DNA of 64,000 nt from contig JAISBU010000031.1 of assembly GCA_031266015.1 (NCBI GenBank), positions 1-64,000 on the forward strand, in the 5' to 3' direction. Source of the stretch: Prevotellaceae bacterium (GTDB taxonomy: Bacteria > Bacteroidota > Bacteroidia > Bacteroidales > UBA932). The notes beneath the pieces are model-generated. The model had not been told where the DNA came from, made no database searches, and saw only the letters and a list, made by a program, of their open reading frames with translations. Positions 35,646-43,239 of this stretch are shown piece after piece. Positions within the stretch are counted from its first letter, which is position 1. Every line of letters begins with the position of its first letter. Position numbers and translations under genes: made by a program.

Positions 35646-35741
35646 ACTCAAAGTTTGCATATGCCTCCATAATTTTTAATGCTTTTGTACTTCGTTGGGT
35701 GGTGTTTTCTCCGTTTTCTTATGAAAACCATTAAACAACTA

Positions 35742-35851
35742 CCCCCAGATAAATCTGGGGGCTATTTACAGGAAACGCCTACGGCGTTGCGCACCGTGCA
35801 TTGTCACCCTGAGCGTTGTCCTGCTTCGCTTTGCTCAGCAGGACAACGCTC
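35742..35851. repeat. Two hairpins of the dispersed repeat families
   Basis: The first hairpin has CCCCCAGAT facing ATCTGGGGG (35742-35761). The second pairs GAGCGTTGTCCTGCT (35811-35825) perfectly with AGCAGGACAACGCTC (35837-35851) around an 11-base loop. Between them lies ACGCCTACGGCGT. They occupy the gap between convergent hflX and the TrmH-family gene and lack a T-run. Confidence 0.8.
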
Positions 35852-35875
35852 ACGCACCGGTAAATCGTAAATGGT

Positions 35876-36397
35876 TTATCGGCACAACTCCCAAAGTACA
35901 ATACCAATACTCACCGAAACGTTGAGGGAATGTTTTGTGCCTTCCTGTGGAATCTCCAGGCACTCATCGCACACATCAACCACCTCTTGCGCCACGCCTT
36001 TTACCTCATTACCAAATATAAGTACCCAATGCTTATCGGCAGGCAGCGTGAGCCGGTTAAGCCTGGTGGAACCTTCGGCTTGTTCAACGGCGACCAAATA
36101 GCAGCCCTGCTCTTTAAGCTGCTTTACCGCCTCCAAGGTTGTAGGAAAATACTGCCACTCTACGGAATTTTCGGCTCCCAGCGCGGATTTATGTATTTCA
36201 GGATTGGGTGGCGTAGCGCAAATACCGCACAGCACAACTTTGCTGATGCCAAAAGCGTCTGCTGTACGAAAAGCAGCCCCAATATTATGCTGGCTACGCA
36301 CATTGTCCAGCAAAAGGGTAATAGGACGTTTATCCTTCTCCTTGTACTCGCTTACGCTTAAGCGGCCTAGCTCTTCGTTGAGTAGCTTACGGGACAT
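35876..36397 (-). CDS. TrmH/SpoU-family RNA 2'-O-methyltransferase
   Basis: A 173-residue SPOUT methylase with the three family motifs. Motif 1 is NVRSQHNIGAAFRTADAFG (about 32-50), motif 2 LIFGNEVKGV (about 125), and motif 3 IPQEGTKHSLNVSVSIGI. The deep knot that binds SAM is therefore intact. It lacks the N-terminal L30e-like substrate-recognition domain of the rRNA enzymes, so a tRNA target is more likely, but the exact nucleotide cannot be told. Confidence 0.88.
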   Translation of the reverse strand: MSRKLLNEELGRLSVSEYKEKDKRPITLLLDNVRSQHNIGAAFRTADAFGISKVVLCGICATPPNPEIHKSALGAENSVEWQYFPTTLEAVKQLKEQGCYLVAVEQAEGSTRLNRLTLPADKHWVLIFGNEVKGVAQEVVDVCDECLEIPQEGTKHSLNVSVSIGIVLWELCR

Positions 36398-36451
36398 TTA
36401 TTCAGGTATCAATAATTATCAGCGATTCAGGTACCATCCCAAGTCATCATC

Positions 36452-37600
36452 CTACTTGGCAAAAACTTCGGCGCTCAAGCTTACAACTTTACCAAACTGA
36501 TATACGTAGAAGCGACCCCGGTACAATTCGTCTTTACCATCGAGAATACGCATGTTGGCGACCTCGGGAATACGGTACTTGAACATGAAATCATCACGTG
36601 CAGCGGCGCTCTTTACACCGGTATACTTATCCTCCACATGCAGCTCCAGCATAATATTCCGGCCGCTGCCATCGGCATGCTGTATACCTCCGTCTTCGGA
36701 AAATTTACATACAGGATACATATTCATCACCCCCGAGGGAATAATATCAAAATAGCAGGTAGAGGTTTGATGTGTTGTTTTACCCACAAACAGGGCCATG
36801 TACTGCTGCTCTATACTTCTGATTTCTTCCAACGCCACTTTCAAACCTTCATTGCTATTAAATACAGCGTCTATTTCACCCGTAGCCAGCTCAAATCTGC
36901 GCTTGCGCAGCTGGGATAAAAACCTGGCCGCCTCCTGCGCACGCTCATCTTGCGTTTTTGCGGATAGCGTCACCTTTTGCTCAACCACAGGTTGCGGCTC
37001 GTCCATTTCCGCTCCATCTATGTCGATGGTATCCGCAGGTACAGGCTGTACGGTTACTTTCTTTGCAGCTTTTTGCTCCTTCATGGTGCCATCGATGCCC
37101 ATATTGTAAAAAGCCACATGCCCCCACTCGCCTCCCGCACCCATGTGTGCATCCATTGATGCGCCGGCGTATCCGGCAGGCGATAGCATTAAACCTTCCT
37201 GTCCCATTCGTAAAAAATCAAAATACACATTCGACTCCAACGGCTGCACCATGTACAGCTGCTTAGGATCAGCTTCGCTAAGGGAGACTACGGAAATATT
37301 TGAAATTTTACTTTGCGAAAGGCTACTAACTTTGGCATCTGTTATACCCAGGTATTTATTGGCGTAAGCAGCATACGGACCTGCTGTAAACTGCTCGCGC
37401 ACTACCACCATTTTTACCCTGAAAACCGTACGGGGCAAGGCATACATGAAGCAGCCGGAGTCGACCTGCGGCACAGAGTGTAAGCTCACCACCTTAGCCA
37501 AACGACGAGGTTCGTTATCCTCACCCTTTTTCTTTTTCTGGGCAAAACCCGGCTGTACAGTCAGCGCCAGGGCAAGTATAGTTAGGTAAATCTGCTTCAT
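36452..37600 (-). CDS. DUF4831 family exported protein
   Basis: A 382-residue protein with a signal peptide (about 1-20, ending GFAQ) and then a Lys-rich segment. VDSGCFMYALPRTVFRVKMVVVREQFTAGPYAAYANKYLG, of which the core is ALPRTVFRVKMVV and GPYAAYANKYLG, identifies DUF4831, a family nearly confined to Bacteroidetes and common in Bacteroidales. Function is unknown; it is predicted periplasmic or outer-membrane associated. It is upstream of the TrmH-family gene on the same strand, 54 bases away, with no clear promoter of the TAnnTTTG type before it. Confidence 0.82.
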   Translation of the reverse strand: MKQIYLTILALALTVQPGFAQKKKKGEDNEPRRLAKVVSLHSVPQVDSGCFMYALPRTVFRVKMVVVREQFTAGPYAAYANKYLGITDAKVSSLSQSKISNISVVSLSEADPKQLYMVQPLESNVYFDFLRMGQEGLMLSPAGYAGASMDAHMGAGGEWGHVAFYNMGIDGTMKEQKAAKKVTVQPVPADTIDIDGAEMDEPQPVVEQKVTLSAKTQDERAQEAARFLSQLRKRRFELATGEIDAVFNSNEGLKVALEEIRSIEQQYMALFVGKTTHQTSTCYFDIIPSGVMNMYPVCKFSEDGGIQHADGSGRNIMLELHVEDKYTGVKSAAARDDFMFKYRIPEVANMRILDGKDELYRGRFYVYQFGKVVSLSAEVFAK

Positions 37601-37704
37601 GGTATTTGTTGTTAAATGTTTAGCTACGCTTTGGAAAATTGCTTCTTTAAGTCATAAAAGACCGTCAAAATCAATCCTCAATTCAGGGTTAAGCATATTT
37701 TTCT

Positions 37705-37712
37705 TATATTTG
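37705..37712 (+). promoter_or_regulatory. Promoter -7 box for the POT transporter
   Basis: TATATTTG, an exact match, 32 bases before the ATG at 37745. Confidence 0.65.
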
Positions 37713-37744
37713 CTTCACAAAATTAACAAAAAACACCAAATATT

Positions 37745-39742
37745 ATGTTTAAAAATCACCCCAAAGGGTTAATAGTGCTTGCCATAACCAACATGGGAGA
37801 GCGTTTTGGCTACTACACCATGCTGGCCATACTTACGCTGTACATGCAGGCTAAGTTCGGCCTCTCATCATCAGTTACCAGCTTAATTTACGGGTCATTC
37901 CTTGGCCTGGTTTACTTTTTACCCCTGCTGGGAGGTATTGTTGCCGACAAGGTATTGGGCTACGGTAAAACTATTTTGCTGGGTATACTCGTAATGTTTA
38001 CGGGATATTTGCTGCTTGCCGCCCCAAGCGAGGCCAATACCTCCGGAAGGGTTATGATGTTCGCCGCGCTGATACTGATTTCTTTGGGAACCGGTTTTTT
38101 CAAAGGAAACCTGCAGGCGCTGGTAGGTAACCTTTACGAGGCCAGCGAGTACAAGGGCAAGCGTGATATTGCCTTCTCTATTTTTTACATGTTTATCAAC
38201 GTGGGAGCGTTTTTTGCTCCAAGTATGGCCAATAGCATCAACAACGCTTTTTTGGCAAAAGACAGCTTTACTTACGATGCCTCTGTTGCTAAAAACTACG
38301 TGGCGCTTAACGATAAGGTGGTAGATGAAAAAACCTTTACCGCCCAGGCCTTTCTCAACCACAAGGAGGAGGTATTGACGGCCGAAGACAGCACCGGCAT
38401 CGTTAAAAAAGCAAAGAAAAAAGAGGGCGTAATTTTCCCAAGTGACGAGCAAGAGTTTCTATTCCGGCTAAAAGCGGCGGGACTTAACCAGCTGACCATT
38501 GCAAAGAAGATTACCGATCCGGCCATGCAAATTTCCAGAGAGGAGTACGCCCTGCTGGATAGCCGCAACCCTTTGGATAAGGAGCGTAAGGCAGCGGTTC
38601 GTGAAAAAATAAGCAGCATTACGATGGCGGATCCTGCCATTTTTGGTGATTCTGAAAATCCGCAAGCGTTTGCTCAAAACTTTGGGCAGCACTACGTTTC
38701 AAATGCACTTAGCAAATCCTACAGCCTGGCATTCGGCGTAGCGTGCATCAGCTTGCTTATTTCGGTTTCCATATTCCTGCTGTTCCGTAAAACATGGAAA
38801 CCTGTTGACAAAACCCACAAGCAGCAGCTACAGGAAGCCGCAAAAACCGGAAAGAAAGACGAAACCCTGGTGATACTTTCGCCGGCAGAGGTTAAGGAGC
38901 GTATGATTGCGCTATTCCTGGTGTTCTTTGTAGTTATATTCTTCTGGATGTCGTTCCACCAGAACGGCCTTTGCATGACGTTTTTTGCCCGCGACTACAC
39001 GCAAAGCCAGCTTTCGCCGGTACACAACATGGCATTCTCGTTGTTGGCGCTTATTCCGTTCGCCATTTTCATGTACGGCATTTACATGTCAACGATGGGG
39101 CTGTTTGGCGGCAAGCGCAGCGCAAAAACAGGCATTGCGCTTATGCTGCTGGGTATGCTGGGGCTCGTATCCTACTACTTTGCCGAGGTGCAAAGTACAG
39201 CTGCCAGTGCTGACATTGTGACTATAACCCCGCAAATTTTCCAGCAGTTCAATCCGCTGTTTATTATTATCCTGACGCCGCTTTCTGTGGCGCTGTTTAC
39301 CTGCCTGTCAGGCAAGAAAAAAGAGCCCTCAGCGCCGCGCAAAATCGGCTATGGCATGCTTATGGCTGCCATTGGATTTATTGTGCTGCTTTTAGCCTCC
39401 ATAGGGCTGCCCGCTCCCTCTGATATCAATGGAGTATCCGATACACTTGTGTCACCTAACTGGCTAATTGCTACCTACCTGGTGCTCACCATGGCGGAGC
39501 TCTTTTTGAGCCCGATGGGTCTTTCATTTGTGGCTAAGGTAGCGCCGCCTCAGTACAAGGGCATGATGCAGGGCGGATGGCTGGCGGCTACCGCCATAGG
39601 TAACCTTCTGGTAGGCGTTATGGGCGCCTTCTGGGATAAGCTGCCGCTGGCAGCCTTCTGGGGTGTTCTTATAGTTTGCTGCCTGCTTTCTGCCATGTTC
39701 ATCTTCTCCATCATGAAGAGGTTGGAGAAAGCAACAGCATAA
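37745..39742 (+). CDS. Proton-dependent oligopeptide transporter (POT/PTR2 family)
   Basis: A 665-residue inner-membrane symporter that takes up di- and tripeptides with protons. The N-terminal ITNMGERFGYYTM carries the ExxERFxYY-type proton site in its Bacteroidetes form. GGIVADKVLGYGKTI and GTGFFKGNLQALVGNLY follow. Between the two six-helix bundles is a large insert (about 170-330, rich in charged residues), typical of the Bacteroidetes branch. About 12-14 membrane helices can be recognised. It is a single gene with its own promoter. Confidence 0.9.
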   Translation: MFKNHPKGLIVLAITNMGERFGYYTMLAILTLYMQAKFGLSSSVTSLIYGSFLGLVYFLPLLGGIVADKVLGYGKTILLGILVMFTGYLLLAAPSEANTSGRVMMFAALILISLGTGFFKGNLQALVGNLYEASEYKGKRDIAFSIFYMFINVGAFFAPSMANSINNAFLAKDSFTYDASVAKNYVALNDKVVDEKTFTAQAFLNHKEEVLTAEDSTGIVKKAKKKEGVIFPSDEQEFLFRLKAAGLNQLTIAKKITDPAMQISREEYALLDSRNPLDKERKAAVREKISSITMADPAIFGDSENPQAFAQNFGQHYVSNALSKSYSLAFGVACISLLISVSIFLLFRKTWKPVDKTHKQQLQEAAKTGKKDETLVILSPAEVKERMIALFLVFFVVIFFWMSFHQNGLCMTFFARDYTQSQLSPVHNMAFSLLALIPFAIFMYGIYMSTMGLFGGKRSAKTGIALMLLGMLGLVSYYFAEVQSTAASADIVTITPQIFQQFNPLFIIILTPLSVALFTCLSGKKKEPSAPRKIGYGMLMAAIGFIVLLLASIGLPAPSDINGVSDTLVSPNWLIATYLVLTMAELFLSPMGLSFVAKVAPPQYKGMMQGGWLAATAIGNLLVGVMGAFWDKLPLAAFWGVLIVCCLLSAMFIFSIMKRLEKATA

Positions 39743-39747
39743 ATTAC

Positions 39748-39829
39748 AATTCATAATTGATAATTCAAAATTTGTAAAGTTAAGCGGGTTTTAAGCCTGC
39801 CGTAAATTCTGAATTATCAATTATGAATT
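39748..39829. repeat. AT-rich inverted repeat with 20-base arms
   Basis: AATTCATAATTGATAATTCA (39748-39767) and TGAATTATCAATTATGAATT (39810-39829) are perfect reverse complements around a 42-base spacer. No T-run follows, so it is not a standard terminator. It lies between the POT gene and the AEC remnant. Similar AT-rich words recur in other gaps of the window. Confidence 0.9.
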
Positions 39830-39840
39830 ATGAATCAACT

Positions 39841-39960
39841 CTAGATTACCCCGTAGACCTTGAAGATGTAAATGAAAAACGTGAGCGTAAATAGGGAGCC
39901 CACCAGTACAATCAGAAATATAGGAGCAGTGCAGGTTATGCCGAATATAAATGCGTCCAT
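39841..39960 (-). pseudogene. AEC-family transporter collapsed to 39 codons
   Basis: The minus-strand frame starts at ATG 39960 and ends at 39841. The first half, MDAFIFGITCTAPIF, resembles the beginning of AEC (auxin efflux carrier-type) transporters, where a short hydrophobic start runs into the first membrane helix. The second half, FTLTFFIYIFKVYGVI and stop, resembles their C-terminus. A full AEC protein is about 300 residues, so nearly 90 percent appears to be missing in frame. Alternatively it is a genuine two-helix small membrane protein. It lies just downstream of the DppB-like permease gene, 23 bases away. Confidence 0.45.
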
Positions 39961-39983
39961 CTTCAGGTTTAAAATTCCGGACT

Positions 39984-41057
39984 TTAAGCTTTAAATTTCA
40001 CCCTCGGATCAAGCAAGGCATACAGCATATCTGCCAACAGGTTTACCACCACAAAGGCCACGGCAATAAGCATCACGCAACCCATTACCACAGGCATATC
40101 AAGGTTATTTAAACCATCAACCATTAAAAATCCCAGGCCTTTGTAGCCAAAAATATACTCCACAAAAATCACACCGGCCAGCATGGAGGCAAACCAGCCC
40201 GAAATGGCTGTAACCACAGGATTGAGCGCATTGCGCAAGGCATGCTTGCGTAGTGCCTGCATAAAGCTTAAGCCTTTAGCACGTGCGGTACGGACATAAT
40301 CCTGAGAAAGCACATCCAGCAACGAGCCTCGTGTGAGCTGCGTAATAACCGAAAGCGGACGTATACCCAACGTAATAGCCGGAAGAATCAGGTTGCGCAG
40401 CTGAAGCTGGAGTCCGTTACCGTAGTCATCCAGCTCCCAAAGATTTCCTGTGAGGTTTAGCCCCGTATAACTTCCAAGTAAAAAGGCAAATATCCACCCC
40501 ATAAGCAGCGCCGCAAAAAACGAAGGCGTAGACATGCCGAGTGTGGCAATAGTAAGTATACTTCTGTCAACCAATGTATTACTAAAAACTGCGGCAAGCA
40601 TACCAAGAAAAATGCCGGCTATACTGGCAAAGGTAATAGCAGCCATGGCCAGCGCCAGGGTGTTCGGAAAAACAGACGAAATCAGCTGTGAAACTTTTTT
40701 CTCACTTTGATAAGAACGACGCAGGTATGGAAATTTCAGCGCCGCTACAGCACTTCCCACAGACAAGCTTACTCCGCCATATTTTTGCCGGCTGTAGTAA
40801 AAAACGCTTTCCTCATTTTTGCTGTGTAGCGAGAGCGGCAACAAATCATTTAAGTAAGCCGCATAGCGCACTCCCAAAGGTTTATCCAGACCTAAATCTC
40901 GCTGAATACGCAGCGCCGCCTCCTTGTTGCTACGCTGCCCCAGCTTCATTTGCGTAGGATCTCCCATACCCGCGTTGAACAGGAAAAAAATCAGCGTAAC
41001 CACACCGAAAAGCGTGAGCAAGCTGTAGAATATTCGTTGTAGAAGGTATGTCAGCAC
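39984..41057 (-). CDS. DppB-type ABC transporter permease
   Basis: A 357-residue inner-membrane permease of the peptide/nickel class. The family start MLTYLLQRIFYSLLTLFGV is present. The BPD_transp region has LSVITQLTRGSLLDVLSQDYVRTARAKGLS, which includes the EAA-like coupling loop with DYVRTARAKGL. About six membrane helices are seen, with a periplasmic insert at about 60-130. Its usual partners (a DppC permease, two ATPases, a binding protein) are not in the window. Bacteroidetes often scatter these genes. Substrate unknown. Confidence 0.88.
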   Translation of the reverse strand: MLTYLLQRIFYSLLTLFGVVTLIFFLFNAGMGDPTQMKLGQRSNKEAALRIQRDLGLDKPLGVRYAAYLNDLLPLSLHSKNEESVFYYSRQKYGGVSLSVGSAVAALKFPYLRRSYQSEKKVSQLISSVFPNTLALAMAAITFASIAGIFLGMLAAVFSNTLVDRSILTIATLGMSTPSFFAALLMGWIFAFLLGSYTGLNLTGNLWELDDYGNGLQLQLRNLILPAITLGIRPLSVITQLTRGSLLDVLSQDYVRTARAKGLSFMQALRKHALRNALNPVVTAISGWFASMLAGVIFVEYIFGYKGLGFLMVDGLNNLDMPVVMGCVMLIAVAFVVVNLLADMLYALLDPRVKFKA

Positions 41058-41138
41058 AGAGAAATGGAAAGCTGAGAGTGGAGAGTTGAAAGCTGTTGTT
41101 ACTCTCCACTTTCAACTCTCAATGCTCAACTATAAAGG

Positions 41139-42248
41139 TTAGTCTCCAAAGCAAATGTTGATGCTTTTAGCGGTATGCACCAAAAAGCAGTCGGGATCTA
41201 CAAACTTGGCGTTATTGCTAACATCCTCAAAGGGCACAGATACAATTTTGTTGGCCTGGAAGGCAACCATGTGTCCAAATTGTCCTTCCCTAACCATTTC
41301 AAAAGCCTTTACACCATACTGAGACGCCAGCACACGGTCGTAAGGCACCGGGCCGCCGCCGCGTTGAACGTGACCCAGGATGGTACAACGAATGCCGGTC
41401 TCAATACCTGCCAGCTGCAGCGCCTCGGCTAAACGTTGCGCAGCGCCTTCAAAGCGAACGCTGCTCAACTCCGTTTCCTTTACTCCCAAAGCGATGCCGC
41501 CCTTAGGCATAGCGCCCTCTGCCACCACCACTACGGCAAACTTCTTTCCACCCTCAAAGCGCTGATCCAGGAAGTGCTTTATTTTTCTTATATCGTAGGG
41601 AATTTCGGGCAGAAGGCAGATCTCGGCGCCACCGGCAACGGAGGCATGCAGGGCAATCCATCCGGAATTCTTTCCCATTACCTCAAGCACCAAAATGCGG
41701 TTGTGACTTTCAGCTGTACTCACAAGCCTGTCAACCGCCTCGGCAGCCACATCCACTGCAGACTGAAAACCGAAGGTTACATCGGTTGCACCCAAGTCAT
41801 TATCAATCGTTTTAGGCACACCGATAATAGGCAATCCTTTGTCAAACAAACGTTTAGACATTGCTTGAGAGCCATCGCCTCCAATGTTGACCACAGCATC
41901 AAAGCCTATATCCTTGCATATTTGAATCATCTCATCCGAGCGGTCAACATACGTGTATGAGCCGTCAGATTGCTTTACCGGCCAGTTAAACGGACCGCCA
42001 CGCTTGGTGGTGCCAATAATGGTACCTCCTTTCACATGAATGCCCGATACCGCCTTGCGGTCAAGCAACCGGAGGTCCTGCGGCTGTCCCAGTAAACCAT
42101 TGAATGATTGAATACTTCCCCACACCTCCCATTCAGGATTCTTCTCCATGCCGGCTCGTTTTACGAACGAGCGAAGCACTGCATTTAAGCCGGGACAGTC
42201 GCCCCCGCTAGTGGCAATAAGTACCTTTTTTTTGCGCATATCTTTCAC
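41139..42248 (-). CDS. pfkA: 6-phosphofructokinase
   Basis: A 369-residue glycolytic kinase that phosphorylates fructose 6-phosphate. TSGGDCPGLNAVLR at the start binds the phosphate donor. GGDGSQAM has Gly at the position (104 in E. coli numbering) that marks ATP users, while PKTIDNDL has Lys at position 124, as in pyrophosphate enzymes and group III ATP enzymes. I favour ATP as donor. MGKNSGWIAL and HVQRGG are present. The length is about 50 above E. coli PfkA. Starts at 42248 or 42239 are possible. Confidence 0.93.
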   Translation of the reverse strand: MKDMRKKKVLIATSGGDCPGLNAVLRSFVKRAGMEKNPEWEVWGSIQSFNGLLGQPQDLRLLDRKAVSGIHVKGGTIIGTTKRGGPFNWPVKQSDGSYTYVDRSDEMIQICKDIGFDAVVNIGGDGSQAMSKRLFDKGLPIIGVPKTIDNDLGATDVTFGFQSAVDVAAEAVDRLVSTAESHNRILVLEVMGKNSGWIALHASVAGGAEICLLPEIPYDIRKIKHFLDQRFEGGKKFAVVVVAEGAMPKGGIALGVKETELSSVRFEGAAQRLAEALQLAGIETGIRCTILGHVQRGGGPVPYDRVLASQYGVKAFEMVREGQFGHMVAFQANKIVSVPFEDVSNNAKFVDPDCFLVHTAKSINICFGD

Positions 42249-42280
42249 GTTAAACCTTTTAATATTGGGGTTTTAAGCTA

Positions 42281-42288
42281 TAAAGATA
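42281..42288 (-). promoter_or_regulatory. Promoter -7 box for pfkA
   Basis: On the minus strand TATCTTTA, one base from consensus, 32 bases before the pfkA start. Confidence 0.5.
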
Positions 42289-42358
42289 GCAAAATTATTA
42301 GCTAGCTGCTCATAAAATAAAAGAGAGGGAAGGACAAAGAATCTTACGGGAAGCTTAT

Positions 42359-42733
42359 TTACTTAATTTTCAGGTTGATAGCATCGAGCAAATCACGTAG
42401 AGCCTGCTTTTCCTGGTTTGATAGGTGATTTAAGCTTTTATGTGCTTCAAGCAGCTCATTTACAATTCTTTTCAAGTCGTCATAGGTCAGAGACGATACC
42501 ACCGTTCCACTTTGCGGATGAGTACGTAGCACACCGTAAAACTCCAGCTTCCTTATGGCATCGCGCACGTAGGTGCGCCCTACTCCAAATCGCTCCGCCA
42601 GCTTACGCTCTGAGGGCAATTTATCACCCGGTTGCAGGCGTTTGTCCGCGATAAGGCTTTGTATTTGGCGGGTAATTACATCCACCGGGCTTTCCACTAC
42701 TACCTCTTGCAGGCTGCTTAGAATATCCTCCAT
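42359..42733 (-). CDS. Short GntR-family regulator lacking the ligand domain
   Basis: A 124-residue DNA-binding protein. The winged helix-turn-helix at about 17-85 has KRLQPGDKLPSERKLAERFGVGRTYVRDAIRKLEFYGVL, of which the core GDKLPSERKLAERFGVGR is the GntR signature of the FadR subgroup. FadR-type regulators are normally about 230 residues with a C-terminal FCD domain. Here only a short, charged helical tail (NELLEAHKSLNHLSNQEKQ) follows, so dimerisation may rely on that helix and no metabolite site is evident. Upstream is a 32-bp perfect palindrome directly after its promoter box, so self-repression is likely. It diverges from the XRE regulator. Confidence 0.88.
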   Translation of the reverse strand: MEDILSSLQEVVVESPVDVITRQIQSLIADKRLQPGDKLPSERKLAERFGVGRTYVRDAIRKLEFYGVLRTHPQSGTVVSSLTYDDLKRIVNELLEAHKSLNHLSNQEKQALRDLLDAINLKIK

Positions 42734-42765
42734 GTTTACCGGCGCATTTTAAATTCTAACTAAAA

Positions 42766-42797
42766 CAGAACACTTATCATATATGATAAGTGTTCTG
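42766..42797. promoter_or_regulatory. 32-bp perfect palindrome, likely operator
   Basis: CAGAACACTTATCATA followed by TATGATAAGTGTTCTG, a perfect palindrome without a spacer. It begins directly after the -7 box of the GntR gene, so a bound protein would cover the transcription start. Its core TTATC-N6-GATAA recurs at 42820-42835 next to the start of the divergent XRE gene. Confidence 0.85.
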
Positions 42798-42805
42798 CAA
42801 ATATA
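42798..42805 (-). promoter_or_regulatory. Promoter for the GntR-type regulator
   Basis: On the minus strand TATATTTG, an exact -7 match, preceded at a distance of 18 bases by TTTG as -33 element (42824-42827). The palindrome follows without a gap. Confidence 0.7.
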
Positions 42806-42819
42806 ATCAAAAAACTTTG

Positions 42820-42835
42820 TTATCAAAGATGATAA
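42820..42835. promoter_or_regulatory. Second TTATC-N6-GATAA site
   Basis: TTATCAAAGATGATAA has the same half-sites and spacing as the core of the palindrome at 42766-42797, 38 bases from it centre to centre. It overlaps the -33 region of the GntR promoter and the first possible ATG (42829) of the XRE gene, so binding could repress both genes. Confidence 0.6.
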
Positions 42836-42843
42836 AGCAAAAG

Positions 42844-43065
42844 ATGATTACCATAGAAAAACTACAGATAAAAGTCGGACAGCGTATTAAGCAGCTGAGA
42901 AACGAACGGGGAATAACCGCACAGGATTTAGCAGCAGCTTGCAACTTCGAAACCTCCAACATGTCACGCATTGAGGCCGGCAAAACCAACCTGACGCTCA
43001 AAACGCTCTACAAAATTGCCTACGCTCTGGAAACCACCGTAGCTGAGCTGGTAAATGTGGAGTAG
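42844..43065 (+). CDS. Small XRE-family DNA-binding regulator
   Basis: About 73 residues, almost only a Cro/C1-type helix-turn-helix domain: GQRIKQLRNERGITAQDLAAACNFETSNMSRIEAGKTNLTLKTLYKIAYALETTVAEL, of which the core LAAACNFETSNMSRIE spans the recognition helices. No second domain is present. The ATG at 42844 gives a usual start; the ATG at 42829 would lie inside the second operator-like site. It diverges from the GntR-type gene and probably shares its control region. Targets unknown. Confidence 0.85.
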   Translation: MITIEKLQIKVGQRIKQLRNERGITAQDLAAACNFETSNMSRIEAGKTNLTLKTLYKIAYALETTVAELVNVE

Positions 43066-43132
43066 CCCTTTTGTCAGGTCAAGCCTGTAGATTTATGATT
43101 TACGACTTATGATTTACAATTGACCGGCAGCT

Positions 43133-43160
43133 GTCCTGCTTCGCCTCGCTCAGCATGTTA
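43133..43160. repeat. Short copy of the GC-rich repeat before tilS
   Basis: GCTGTCCTGCTTCGCCTCG followed by CTCAGCATG carries the recurring CTTCG...CTCAGCATG words. It lies in the gap between the XRE gene and tilS. AT-rich words such as ATTGTCAATCGTAAATGG fill the rest of that gap. Confidence 0.6.
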
Positions 43161-43239
43161 TTATTCTAATAATGAGATAGTTATGCGGTTTTCTCGTACC
43201 GATAAATAGCAAATAGTAAATTGTCAATCGTAAATGGTA

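Noticed and set aside
34716-35660. Minus-strand 314-codon frame opposite hflX
   Set aside because: The plus strand encodes a complete HflX with all GTPase motifs; the antisense frame is a composition shadow.
35679-35870. 63-codon frame with a start after hflX
   Set aside because: It covers the hairpins at 35742-35851; the composition comes from the repeat and no homologue is recognisable.
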